64,000 nucleotides of DNA, from positions 7,006,001 to 7,070,000 of the forward strand of contig BSYQ01000001.1 of NCBI GenBank assembly GCA_030272585.1. The letters run 5' to 3'. The stretch's first letter is position 1. Every line of letters begins with the position of its first letter. Origin of the DNA: Bryopsis sp. KO-2023 (Eukaryota > Chlorophyta > Ulvophyceae > Bryopsidales > Bryopsidaceae). Positions 1 to 11,540 of this stretch are shown piece after piece. Below the pieces are notes generated by a model, which was given only the letters and a program-made list of their open reading frames with translations, was not told where the DNA came from and made no database searches. Made by a program: the position numbers and the translations under genes.

Positions 1-3000
1 TCAATTCTCGTACCTTAACCTCGGGAAACCAGTGAGATGCCCCCACTTGTTGAGTTTGTTCAAAGGAAATGCTCTCTTGTTCTTCGTTTTGTGGATGTGA
101 AGAATTGATTGGGAATTTTCAACATGTTGATGCTTGCTGTTAAACATTTTCCAAAGATAACCTCCCCACCATAACATTGCGTACCTTTCGTACAGAGCAT
201 CCACGATATCCACCACCATGTGCCTCTCCAGAACATCTCCTGACGAATTCTCAGATTCACCCTATAGAAACCATCGATGAGAAAATAGAACCAACGACCC
301 CTCCAATGGGAACTTTGATGATTCCTTAAGCTGTTGCAGTCACATCAATGCTCCTTTCCAAAGAAAAGTTTCTTGAAATACATGCGTCAGATGACTTGGG
401 TGAAGAGCAACCCAGATAGAATACCTCTGAGCTCGCCAACATATCCATCAATTTCAAAACGCCATGCAAATGGACGTCCTCTTCTGACTTCGATTCCCCT
501 GATTGCACGCTCGCCTGACGCCAATCCAAAACTCGAGAAATTGTCATTTCGTTTTTTCTTTTCTGTTTCCGTCCAGTAATCTTAATTTTGAGAATTTGAA
601 CCTTCCCCGGAATGTAGCAATGTCCAAAACAAAGTGAACACCATTGTTTATACTTTTATACTTGTTTTTGGCATGGAGGTGACTCACCTTGTGAACTTCT
701 TCATCCAGAAGCTCGCAGACGAGCTCAGCGGCTGCGTGCCTTAAGCTTGGAGATTCGTCCAGCAGCAACCTAACATATGCAGAACGAAAAATAAATATGG
801 CCCTTTCGAGAGTGTTTTCTAACAACGCAACAGTAGTAGGGGTTACTTCCAAAAAGTAACAAAAAGGGTTGCGACGGAATGATGAAAAGCATACGCAAAG
901 AAAAAGGGATCGCTCGAATTTCTGGATCTCGTTTATGGCAATAGCAGTAACCAAACAACTCAGCACGATTTCTTCCTTCTTTTTTCTTTCTCTTTTCCCT
1001 TTGATTAGTGATTTCTTGATCGGCACCCACTTGTATATGTCACGGACTGCCTCGAAAGGGAGTTCCTCTGCCCTGACCAGCTTCGTTAGAATTTTCACTC
1101 CTTGTACAGCAACATCATCATCTATATCATCCACGAGCTCACACATACGCGTATTGAACCGGACGGTGAATTCGTGGAGAGGCAAAGCATTGTCATCATC
1201 TTCATATAGATTCAACAGGGCTTTCACCGCAGCCAACCTCACGACGGGCGCCTGAGAGTTTCGACGCAAAATAAATAAAATAAATAAAAATGAGACAGGA
1301 AATCATCATGATACGCCCATTCTCGTGCAGGATTTTCGCTACGATTTGTTGCTGGACAATCACAGCATTGGATTGCAACCAGGCCTTCAATTTCTTATTT
1401 TATACAGTTCACATTAATTTTTTAATGGAACGAAATGGAATTTGACTTTGATGGAAATCAGGTTTTGTGCAAATGAGCATATCAGTTAGGGACAGGTGAG
1501 TTCCAACTAATATTTATATATCTATACATCTTGATGTGAAGTTGATAGGACGTGAGCCAGAAGCTTTCCCCGCATCACAGCCATTCACCTACCCGATCAG
1601 ACATCGCCCAAGCGACATACTTGAGGTAATTATCGCTGAGAAATTCCGAGGGCAGAGCAGCACACCACTTTCCAAGTGCAGATATGACAACCGTCCTGAT
1701 TTCTGGGTCGACGTCACGAAATCGATGAGAAAACACCCCATTAAAAAACGTATTGATCACATCTTTGACATCGCTGACTTGACGATGTGACCTGTCTACT
1801 GTGCGCTTCAGCACGGATTTCTTCTCCTTCACCGCCTGTCGAAAAAGGATCACCAAGCTAAAGTTGGACCAGGTAGTGTCGAAAATTTAGAGATCTGTGT
1901 AGGAAATGATACTCTTACCCCCCCATTCACCCAACATTGCAAAGTTGAAAGACAATAATCAAGGCCTCTACTATTTCTGGTCGTTTTGATTTTTTTGGCT
2001 TCTGAAATCACCTCTGTTTCCTTTTTTCGCTCTTCGGCGGCCAAGTGCCTTTGTGCAGTTTCTCTGGCTTCCATCAATCCACCCATCACCGTGATCCACG
2101 AAGTCAAAAGCTGACAAACTGCCAGAGTGGCAGAAAATCGAAAGCGGCGAATGGGGTCGCTGTTTTCACACCGAGAAACGATACTAACCATTCCAAAAAT
2201 AACAAAACAGACTTTCGTCCCTCCAAAAAACATTAAAAAAAAAATAAAAAAAAATTCTGCACATGTGTATATATATATATATATATGTATGCATGCTTAC
2301 CAAGCCATCGGAATCAGCAAATCACAAAGATGCCTGATCAAGTTTTCATCAAAGGTTAGTCCCCCCGAATTACATTCCATGATGAGTCGATCCCAGAGCT
2401 TAGGAAAACTGACCCTCATGGACTTTGGGCCTTTTGCTTTGAATGGATCGGGTCCCTCTGCCTGAATAAAAAACACTCCTTTCTTTTTTCGACTTTCTTT
2501 TCTTTTTCAATTGGATGTACAAGGATGGACTTCGTTTCGATTGATTGGAAGGAGTTCCGTATCGTGGGATGTTGGCAGTGCGTTGATAGGCAGATTATTC
2601 CCCATGTGATGATGGCCCCCATTCTTTCAGCTTGACGGGCAAAAAAAATGTAAAGTTAGAAAAATGAAAGAAAACACTCTGGCTGAGCAAGAGTCAAACG
2701 CACCATTCCCACAGTGTCCCTCAGCGTGTTCAAGACTTCTTCCATACTGAGAGCTTCAACATCGGAACCTTTAAAATCAGGAGTGCAGCCGCTTGCCTAT
2801 GCAAAAAAAATAATGGGGGACAAAATGTACTTATGAGTATCTTATTGTTTCCCTGGTTCACAGGCTTATGTCTCGTATTAAATCTCTACATAAATCCGCA
2901 ATCATAGTGTTCCAGCGAAAAAACTGGATGCACTGCAGTTGGATCAGTTTGACTTGCTTTTTATTGAGAATCAATACATCTGTGGGTCAAACAAAAAGAA

Positions 3001-3904
3001 AAAAGCGGTATGTTTATTCCTGCAGCTAAAGATCGGCCCACAAACCTTTCCCATGAAATTGATGATCTGAGCAATTGCAGTGTTGGAGTCCTCCTTGAAC
3101 AGTTTCACCCATGCCTGAAGGATGCAGAATTGAAACTCAGCACTCAAAAAAAATATTGATAGTATGAAAAGAGAGAGGTATAACAAAAAAAACCATGACA
3201 TAACCCCAAGAAAACCACAGCCAAGGCTGTCTACCTCAGATGCAAAGGAGAAAGCTCGAACACTATTCTTTGCGACTTCTGCAAAGAAAAATGACGAAAA
3301 AATTATTCACTCGATGGATTTCATGTCGTGGAATTGCAATTGCATGATGAGAAAAATGCCACCAAAACTTGACTGATCGATTCCTTACCAAATAAATCTG
3401 TCAAATCTATGTTGGGCCTGCGCCCAGCACTACCTCCCCTGCCTCTACCTCTTCCTCTGGAGCCTCTGCCACGACCTGGACTTTTCCCCCCCCTAGAAGC
3501 AACCTTCAAAAAAACAAGGGAAAAAAAAGGGTTGTAACTTTATTTGAAAAGAGAAAAGAATTAAAGTGGGTTGTCTCTTTTGCTCCAGGAATCTAGTTTC
3601 AATGTTCCTTAACTGAAAGCAAAGATGAACCCATCAACGCACACCTGACGAACTGGGGTAACAAGCTTTCGTGCGTCGACTTGCATCTCGTCATCCCCAG
3701 AAGAAGACGACGCGGGTCCTGAATCGCTCTCGGAATCGCTGCGGAAAAGAAACGGAAGCTTTGAGGTAGCGAACGGAAACCCAGCGATGCCGCGTTGATG
3801 TCGGTTACGCTATTTTGAAAGTCGCCGCACCCATCCACGCGCATGCTCTTTGGCGACTCCACGGCGGCAAGCCTGGTGCTTCGCCTCGTTGCGGATTGCG
3901 ACAT
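1..3904 (-). CDS. SCC3: Cohesin subunit SCC3/STAG (stromalin), C-terminus beyond left edge
   Basis: Binds the SMC1-SMC3-SCC1 ring and helps load and hold cohesin on chromatin in the nucleus. Seen: a chain of minus-strand exons. The start at 3904 (MSQSATRRSTRL) is followed by an acidic exon at 3645-3738 and by 3389-3503, which holds an R/G-rich stretch and DLTDLFGK. Further coding blocks lie near 3230-3290, 3045-3120, 2703-2798, 2302-2461, 1930-2170, 1590-1845, 1032-1258, 690-770, 415-535 and 165-260. The block at 1590-1845 reads VFSHRFRDVDPEIR and FLSDNYLKYVAWAM, which is the stromalin conservative domain of STAG proteins; the next block has the family's LYEDDDN and VAVQGVKIL stretches. The exact donor of exon 1 is unsure. 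The stop codon is outside the window. Family call is secure; some small exons may be missed. Confidence 0.9.
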
Positions 3905-5144
3905 CGTTGCCTTCTCAAAGTGCGACCCCAAAGCCAACCCCAGCAGAAAGATATTGCCAGAAACTCTGATAACCAGGTTAAAACGCCAGCGATGACTCAT
4001 CAGTTGCTCGACTGACAGCCCAGTGATATGACTCTAGAAGAAAACATCAATCAAAAGGCACTCAAATCGACCTTGGATTCTTGACAAATGATATTTGTTG
4101 CTTGTGTGGTTTAGGCCAAGCAGTGCAGCTGAAACGCTTCATGGGGATTTCATATTTGTTTTGTATTGGCCCTCCACATTGAATATAACAGTTCTGCATT
4201 TTCTGTTTAAGCAAGGAACAAGATATGTTACACCATGCGTAATTTTTTATTTTTCAGCTTTCCTTAGGTGTATACGAAATCTTTTCATGCTATTTTATCA
4301 AGTTTTTGGCATGTTTGTTCTAAGCAGCTCGGTTGGGTCTGATCCCATTGCTGCTTGTATGCATAATACCCCCCAAGGTTATCCCAGTGCCGCTGAGTTT
4401 GAATTCACGGATGAACCCAAACCATGGCCATCGCTGGACTTCGGAATGTCAGCCAAAGAGCACCCCACTCTCCCCCACCAGAGAATGTGAAAACACACCG
4501 CAACCTTAGGCTATGTGGGAGTGCCCTCGAAAGTGCAGCTGAGGATCCTAACTCATCTCAGCGAAGCAAAAGGACCCCCTCCAGTTATCCAGGCACCTAA
4601 TCCCAGACATCGATCAACCTCAACACAAGCTCCATAATTTTTCTTTTTTTAATTTGTTTTTTCGTGGAGGGAAGTGATGGACACACTAAAGTTGATTCTC
4701 TGGTGTTAATTTATAATGTCACTTCTTTTCTTCAAGGGGGAAATGAAAGTTGATTTACAAAACCAGTTGGATCCCCCAAAGAGTGTTCCAGTATTGTTTT
4801 CTGAAGAAACCTTGCAAAGCTCCCCCTTAGTCGCATGCCTTCAGAAAAATTCCCAGGAAAAATCAGAAAAGTTTTTTTTTCCCTTCTTCTTAATTCTTTC
4901 TTTTTTCTTTTCCAATCTCCACCATGAGGAACCATAAAAAAAAAGTCAAACCCATCCAAACACCTCTCTGCATTCAACAACGCCCTTCACTTCGTTCCGC
5001 CACCCAGCAAAGCTTGACAAACACAGGGGTTGAATAAATAAACGAGAGAACAAACGAAAATCCGTTCAAGAAAGAGATCTCGCGATCCGACACCATTGGA
5101 AGAACACCGAGAGCGAGACGTCAGTCTCCCTTTCGCCCTCGCTC
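3905..5144. other. Intergenic, SCC3 promoter side to V-ATPase G 3' end
   Basis: About 1.2 kb between the 5' end of SCC3 and the 3' end of the V-ATPase G gene. It is AT-rich with T runs near 4640 and 4870. A frame open at about 4310-4487 on the plus strand has no ATG, no family likeness and no partner exon that I can find. No RNA gene or repeat seen. Confidence 0.5.
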
Positions 5145-5471
5145 TCACTTTTCGACCTTCAAAACGTAGCCCATGAGCGCCTGGACAACGTCTTGCTTTT
5201 TGGCTGGGAGATTGCTTTTAATCATGTTGGTAGTTTTCAGGGTGTCCGCGTCCAACTGGCCTTGAGTCTCGTCGATATTCGAGGTTCCTTCGCTCATTTT
5301 TTTCATGTAAGCCTCCTCGCGCTCGGCTCTGTACGCGGCGATTTCCCTCTCGGCCTCGAGTTTGGCTTGTTTCAATTTGTCGCTCCTGTGCTTTCGGGCG
5401 TCGTTGACGATCTCTTGGGCAGCCTTCTCGGCCTCCAGCAGGAGCTTGATGTTAGCGTTGTTGGATGCCAT
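5145..5471 (-). CDS. V-type proton ATPase subunit G
   Basis: Part of the peripheral stalk of the vacuolar proton pump, where it pairs with subunit E and ties the ATPase head to the membrane sector. The product is 108 residues from ATG 5471 (MASNNANIKLLLEAEKAAQE) to a stop at 5145, close to the usual length of about 110. Seen: the N-terminal LLLEAEKAAQEIV motif and a long charged helix with little Gly or Pro, typical of the family, then a more variable C-terminal third. No intron. The gene stands head to head with NFU: only 232 bp separate the two ATGs, so they probably share one promoter region. The frame stays open upstream of the ATG, but the conserved N-terminus fixes the start. Confidence 0.95.
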   Translation of the reverse strand: MASNNANIKLLLEAEKAAQEIVNDARKHRSDKLKQAKLEAEREIAAYRAEREEAYMKKMSEGTSNIDETQGQLDADTLKTTNMIKSNLPAKKQDVVQALMGYVLKVEK

Positions 5472-5703
5472 GGTTTTAGAGACTTCGGCTGTGTTTTGTC
5501 CGACCACAGGGTTTCCTTTCCAGGCAAGAGAAGCAGCAGCAGGTGATAACGCTGGAACGGTTGAAATTGTGGAGTCAGGTGGGGAGGAAATTGTACGACA
5601 TGATTTTTTGCGACCTGGAGGAACAGAAACCTTCCAACGAGAAAATATCGCACACTTGAGTTCGCGAATCATATTTGCTGCGCTTGTTGATCGATTAACC
5701 ACG
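5472..5703. promoter_or_regulatory. Short divergent promoter between V-ATPase G and NFU
   Basis: 232 bp lie between two divergent start codons. No clear TATA box is visible. Both 5' UTRs and promoters must fit here, so shared control is likely (inference). Confidence 0.55.
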
Positions 5704-6519
5704 ATGCTCGCAAAGGAGGCGTCACGACTCGTTCGCCACGCTCGTAGCTGCTGGGCGCTTGCGTCAGTTCGCCAGCTGCATTCGCCCTCCGTTTCAGGTC
5801 GGTCGACCACCATCCAACCCGCCAGCACTTCTGGAGCAGAAGATCCTTTCGGTCGTCGTCACGGCCTTCTGAACCCTTTCGCAAATGCTCGAGGAATGTT
5901 CATCCAGACGCAGCCGACTCCGAACCCCGCCAGCTTGATGTTCTTGCCCGGTCGCGGAGTGTCGGACTCGGGGTCGAGGGAGTTCCTCTCCGCGCGGGAG
6001 TCCATGGCCTCGCCTTTGGCAAAGAAACTGTTTTCTGTCGAGGGCGTCAAGTCGGTATTTTTCGGCTCCGACTTCATCACCATAACGAAGGTCGAGGATG
6101 CGACGTGGGCGGTGCTGAAGCCCGACGTTTTCGCCGCGATAACGGACCATTTCGCGTCGGGAGACCCGATCTTCACCGAGGAGGGCAGCGCGGATCCCTC
6201 CACTTCGATTCTCCCCGACGACAGCGAAATCGTCGCCTCCATCAAAGAGCTTCTGGAGACCAGGATCCGGCCGGTGGTCCAGGACGACGGGGGTGACGTC
6301 TTGTTCAAAACGTTCGACGAGTCGTCAGGAGTCGTTACTTTGAAGATGGTTGGAGCGTGCAGCGGATGCCCATCCTCGTCGGCCACCCTGAAGGGCGGTA
6401 TCGAGAATATGTTGAAACACTATGTTCCAGAGGTGAAGGAGGTGGTGCAAGCTTTCGATGAGGGGGAAAAAGCTGGCATGGAGGAATTCAACAAACTGGA
6501 GGCCCAATTGTCCACATGA
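5704..6519 (+). CDS. NFU1: Mitochondrial NFU-type Fe-S scaffold protein
   Basis: Carries and hands on [4Fe-4S] clusters to late mitochondrial targets such as lipoyl synthase and complex II (family knowledge). The product is 271 residues from ATG 5704 and is intronless. Residues 1-63 look like a mitochondrial presequence, with many Arg, Ser and Ala and few acids. Then comes the N-terminal NFU domain starting FIQTQPTPNPASLMFLPG, and the C-terminal NifU domain from about residue 170 (RPVVQDDGGDVLF) with the cluster-binding CSGC at residues 219-222. The frame is open upstream of 5704, but with no ATG that explains it better. A plastid NFU is less likely because the N-terminal domain is that of the mitochondrial NFU1/NFU4-5 type. 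Confidence 0.93.
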   Translation: MLAKEASRLVRHARSCWALASVRQLHSPSVSGRSTTIQPASTSGAEDPFGRRHGLLNPFANARGMFIQTQPTPNPASLMFLPGRGVSDSGSREFLSARESMASPLAKKLFSVEGVKSVFFGSDFITITKVEDATWAVLKPDVFAAITDHFASGDPIFTEEGSADPSTSILPDDSEIVASIKELLETRIRPVVQDDGGDVLFKTFDESSGVVTLKMVGACSGCPSSSATLKGGIENMLKHYVPEVKEVVQAFDEGEKAGMEEFNKLEAQLST

Positions 6520-8407
6520 TAAAGAAAGTGGCAGATGTAGTTTTAAAAAAAAAACATTAAACATTAAACAAGTGGCAGAAGCTGAACAATCCACAGTTAA
6601 GTAGAACTGTGGTTAGAGATAACGAGTTGTTAGGACGGTAGGAGAACAAATGTGGTGTGGATTGGTGATTGTAACAAAAGTTTGAGGGGAGTACACCTGT
6701 TTGCGTTTTTTTGCTTCTTCTATTTTTGATGTTCTTTTTCATCTCCAGACACTTCCAAGGTTTGCTTCACGTTTTATTTATTTATTTATTTATATTTTTG
6801 GGGGGGGAGGAGGGGGAGGAAGGCAAAACAAATGCTTGGTGTTAGGTCAGCTCATACCCCCAACAAACCACCGTTCTTCGCGCTAGAATTCCCTTGCTTG
6901 GTGGTGGTTCTATTGGGGTGCCGACTGGAGGCCTCCATCTTCTCATCCACCCATTCACCGACAATAGAATGAGGAAAAAGCAAAAAGTGAGTAGATTGGT
7001 AAACGATAAAACTGTGATAATGAGGATATTAGGGCATGTGCCAATGGTTCGAGTACACGCAGTCGAACAATTGAAAATTAAATAGGACCAATGAAATCCA
7101 GTGCCATGGATTTCTTCATTTTCTGCTTCAGATCAAAATCGTTTTGTTACAATATGACAGGAGGGCATCACCCCCCAAGCAAAAAAAAAAAAACACCAAA
7201 GAATATGTTGATCAAAATTCAGGGATCCAAACCTACATGATCTCCTATCTGTGTCCTGTTTGGAATCCACCACCACCTCTCAACCAATCAATCGATTACC
7301 TTATAGCAAAAAGAGGCCATCACCCCCCATAATTAATTCCAGGGTAACACAAATGTAGGAACAATAGAACACCCACCCAAAAGAAAAATTAAGTCCACCA
7401 ACAACAACAACATTAATTACATAAAACTAAGTTCACCACCACCTCTCGAACAAACTCCAAGAAACTGACTCGGAAACGAAACCACCAATCAAAAACAACC
7501 AACGCTGGACAAATCCAGAAAGCCTCCGTCGAATGCAGCTCTTCTTCAAAAACCCAGACCCCAAGGCGACTATGGACGTCACATACTGATGTTTGATTGA
7601 AGGGACTCGAGCAGCAGCAGCCAACATCAATCCTTCAGTTCAGACATTGACCTGCAGGCCGCACCGAGAAGTGTGACGTCGGACCCGCGATTTGTGGGTG
7701 TTTCAATCTGCAAAATCCATCTTCGCTCCTTTACTGCTTCCGGCGAGTGCAGCACGACAGTGGCGAGAGTATTTCTCATGTAGGTTGACTTTCAACTCAC
7801 GAACTGAACGAGTATCGAAACATTTGGAATTTGGAAACAAGGCGAGTATGACCTTGTCCGATGAGCAACGTAGGTGAATCCGGGTTTCTTTCCAAGCAGT
7901 TTTGGTTTTCTGTCCAGTCTGTCTCGTGTGGCTGCCCCTTCGTTCCGACGACCCCCCCTCCCCCCGCAACCCCCCCTTCCAAACTTCCTCGTTGCGTTCG
8001 GTTTCGTAAACGCTGTTTGCATTCTTTAGAGTTCTGAAAGTCGAAACGTGGGTTTTGGCCTGTCCGTTCGCGGTGCCTTCCCTGCGCGCGCGAGAGGTCT
8101 CGGTGGGGATGGCATTTTGGTATGGTCGACGTATCGAACTTGGAACGAAGGCGTCGCGCTTTTACCCAGTTCGTGCGTTGCGAAGGTTAGTTTTAGGGCA
8201 TCCCACCTTGTAACATTCTGGAGGAGAAAAGCCACCCAGACGCGTGCGTTTCTTAGACCAGTTTTGCGCAGTTCTCGTTTCAAGTCCAATTTTCCCTCGT
8301 TTTTATTTTTCCTGACTTGCTCTTATTTGCACTCCGCAGCGCCGGCCCCCAAACCCACCCCTGAAAAGACTAAATCCATACAAGGCGACAGGGTGTTCCC
8401 TAGAATC
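6520..8407. other. Intergenic, NFU 3' side to phosphatase promoter
   Basis: 1.9 kb with a TTTA repeat near 6775-6795 followed by a G-rich run, A runs, and three copies of CATCACCCCCC-type sequence (two here, near 7167 and 7320; one at 32190). It holds one candidate small ORF at 7433-7627, listed apart. The 5' UTR of the phosphatase gene must lie at the right end. Confidence 0.45.
7433..7627 (-). CDS. Candidate small ORF with presequence-like N-terminus
   Basis: An ATG at 7627 opens a 64-codon frame beginning MLAAAARVPSIKHQYVTS, with nine Arg or Lys and no acidic residue in its first 40 codons, as in a mitochondrial or plastid presequence. It may be a first exon rather than a whole gene; possible donors lie near 7480-7500, but I could not fix a following exon with matching phase. 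I recognise no family. It could be chance. Confidence 0.25.
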   Translation of the reverse strand: MLAAAARVPSIKHQYVTSIVALGSGFLKKSCIRRRLSGFVQRWLFLIGGFVSESVSWSLFERWW

Positions 8408-9766
8408 ATGGCCAAGCGCGCCAGAACGGAATTTTTCCGCCATATGTCGGAACGCAAAATAGATTGGTTTTTCCTGGGGGCTCTGATCGTGTTTTTCGTT
8501 TCGCTGGAATACATCGCCAATCCATTCGAAAGATATATTCCGAGGGAAGAGCTGGGCGACCTCCAGTTCCCCTTCAAAGAGAAAAACACGGTGCCCACCT
8601 GGACTGTGCCCATCATTGGAGTGGGCATTCCACTGGTCATCATTCTGGTGGCATTCTCAGTTCCAGCCATGTTTGGAAAAATTGAGCAAAGAGAATTTCA
8701 CGATTTGGTGTATGCCATATTGATCAATGTGGCCATCACTGGAACTATGACCAGCGCATTGAAAGATTCCATCGGCAGACCCAGGCCTAATTTTCTTCAC
8801 AGGTGTGTGTGCGGGAGGGGGAGCCACTGATGATACTTAATTTCTTTATTATTTTTGTTTTAATTTTTCCCTGTTTGAAAGAAAGAACTGGGCCAGCTTT
8901 GTAGGTTGTGATCGATTTATAGATTGTGCAGATGATGCATTGAAGAAAAACCTCCGAAAAAAAAAACATTGGGCGAGAGGTCTATTTTTCCTGCAAATCT
9001 GTGCTGAATGCACCCCATTGGATGCCCTTCGTTGAAAGGCCATGGTTGATTGAATTGCAGATGCTACCCAAACAAGTCTGATGATGAACTCTACGACCTG
9101 GTGAGCCAAGAAAATTTCACCGTGGAATGCAGCAAGGCGAAAAGCGGAACTCTCGAGGAGGGCCGAAAGAGTTTCCCCAGCGGTGAGAGTTTTTTTTTTC
9201 GTTTTCTTTTCCCCCTTCTGCAATTAGTAATCCGAGCAACATCAATGGCAAGATGATCATCTGCCTCAGCAATTTTTGTGGTTTTATTTTTATTTTTTTG
9301 GGGGTGTGTGTGTGTGTTTTCACTGATTTGTTTCGTTTCTTGCTTATAATGAAATGAAGGGCACAGTTCTTGGGCAATGTGCTCCCTCGCCTTCATGACT
9401 TTCTTCATGCTTGGTAAATTGCGGCCTTTCGATGGGAGGGGCGAAGTCTGGCGATTGGTCGTCAGCATCATCCCTGTCTGCATCGCGGTCGGAATTGGCA
9501 TCACCCGAATCAACGACTACTGGCATCACTGGACAGATGTTGTGGCAGGCTTCGCGCTGGGGCTGGTGGTGTCAATCGCTGTCTATACGATGTATTATCC
9601 ATGGCCGGTCGGGAGGAATGGAACGGACCGCCCGCTGTACAAAGACAAAGAGCCGGAGTCGCTGGGAACAGAAACTGGCACTGCTTCGTCGGAGAACAGT
9701 AGACTGCCTCTTTGCGATCCTATGCAAGGTGGCGCACAGAACTCTGTCCCGACATCTGTCGTGTGA
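8408..9766 (+). CDS. Lipid phosphate phosphatase (PAP2 family, plant LPP type)
   Basis: Membrane enzyme that removes phosphate from phosphatidic acid and related lipids. Exons 8408-8802, 9061-9182 and 9360-9766 join in phase. Seen: the three PAP2 motifs, KDSIGRPRPNFLHRC (across the first junction), SFPSGHSSWA (across the second, with the catalytic His) and RINDYWHHWTDVVAG. About six hydrophobic segments surround them, and the order and spacing match plant LPP1-like proteins. The start at 8408 (MAKRARTEFF) precedes the conserved FLGALIVFF membrane helix. The frame is open for 120 codons upstream, but only non-ATG starts are found there. The C-terminal tail after YYPWP is polar and not conserved. 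Confidence 0.93.
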
Positions 9767-11540
9767 TTTATATATATATACATACATGTGTGTGTGCGTG
9801 TGTTTTTTTATGTATATTCTTTTTGTGTGTGTGTGTGTGCGTAAAAAAACATTGAAAAAGGAAAAAAAAAGGAAATTTCCCCCCCCCCATTACGAAGAAA
9901 CAGAAAAACAAGAAGTGCAAGAGAAAAGAGGAAGGAGAGGGAGAGAGAGAGAGCGATAAAATGGAATTTGGAAAAGAAATTTGGTGTGTTGGAAAAGAAA
10001 TTTGATGTGATCCATCCAAAAATGGATTGCATCTTTGTTTTCATTTTGTGTCAGATGGAGGTGGAAATGGGGGGAAAACAAAAAAACATACAAGATCAGG
10101 AAGGGAAAGCAAAGAATTTAGGTTGGTCAGATGGGAGGAGGGAGGGGGTGGGGGAGAGGGGAGCTAACAAGGGCTATTCTGGGCTATCTCACTTCAATTT
10201 TATATGCGCAAGCAGATGGGATGGGGTTTGTTATGAGGCGATATCGCATAGAACAGCATATCCTAAAAATAGGTGATTCGCCTGACCTCTGGCCCCCTCC
10301 CCCTCCCAGTGAGGATTTTTTAGTTATCTGATTTGACCTGTTTTTTTGGGATCACTGGTATTTTTGTTTTCTTCTTGTGTGTGTTTTTGGGGGGCGGTGG
10401 AAAAAATTATACATGTATAGTATATATATATATATATTGCACGTTTTCGATCTATGCAGTACCTACCATCCCCCCAATAGTAAAAAAAAAAAAAAATCCT
10501 TTTCTTGGCAAACTTTTGACTTAGATGGGTTTCAGCTCTTCCATGTTCCGGAAAGAGAAAAAAAAAATTGAGGTTTGAAAAAAAAAAAGAGATGAAAAGA
10601 GACATAAAATGGAAGAGAATGAGGGGAGAGAGAGAGAGAGGGTGCAGGTTTTTTGTTTTTGAATAAATTCAAAAATCTCGTTGAATGCGTGCAGTTACGA
10701 CTTTGACGAAATTGGGGGAGAGTGTTTCTTTTGAGGCTTTTTGTAGTATTTTTACGCTCGGACGGAGATTGACATGAAAAAATTCGGCGATGTGTAATCC
10801 TTGCGAGTATTTTTTCCATGTCCGAAGTCCCTGAACCTTCCCTCAACCGAAAAAGAGATTTATACCGCGCACACGCACACACACAGCATCAAAGTACCCA
10901 AAAAGACTCTTTCTTCCAAGTCCAGAAATAAGAATATAAAATCTAGTCCGGCAGTGTCCAAAGCGTTTTTCTCGATCTGTCTCAGCGACTGTGTGTCTAA
11001 AAATGATGCAAACTAGATTGTGAATGTGTGAGAAATGTGTGAGGGTGATGCCTTATATTTTTTCTCGTCGTGGTGTAGGGGACAGTTCTATTGAGATTCA
11101 AGGACTTTTGAGTGCCCCATAATGGGACACTGATGAATGCAAAGGCTCAATCAGTTCAGTGCGATACTTCTGTCAGTCTACTCTTTTTCGGGTCGAAAAA
11201 CAAAGAAAGAAAGAAAGAACAGCACACAATTTTTCAGCAATTTTTTTTTGTGTATCAGCATTGTGGCGTAAAGGGTTATATTGGGTGATATTGATTTTTT
11301 TTTCTGCATTATTGTGTACGTGGAGGGGTGTTGATTGAATGTACCCCAAATCAAGTCGAGTTTTTCGATCATTTTTGTAATTGATACTGCAAAGTTTATG
11401 ATTCTATTTTTTAACTTTACATCGGCAAGGTGCCTCAAGCTTCATCCTGACAAGAAAAAAGTGAGCAACTGAACATATACATGCATGAATCTATCTACCT
11501 CTTCTTTTTTCGATCCGACTACTGCACTATGACTGACTGT
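9767..11540. other. Intergenic between convergent genes, microsatellite rich
   Basis: Downstream of the phosphatase gene and of the minus-strand zinc-finger gene. It has TA and TG runs at 9768-9840, an AG-rich run at 9925-9955, TA repeats near 10420-10436 and a CA run near 10868-10882. No convincing coding frame. Confidence 0.5.

Noticed and set aside
869-1255. Plus-strand frame of 128 codons inside SCC3
   Set aside because: It is the shadow of the conserved minus-strand SCC3 exon at 1032-1258.
5362-5703. N-terminal extension of NFU through the promoter
   Set aside because: It starts with TTG and overlaps the V-ATPase G coding region; the ATG at 5704 gives a good presequence.
8048-8407. 120-codon N-terminal extension of the lipid phosphatase
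   Set aside because: It begins with GTG, has no ATG before 8408, and plant relatives start close to the first membrane helix.
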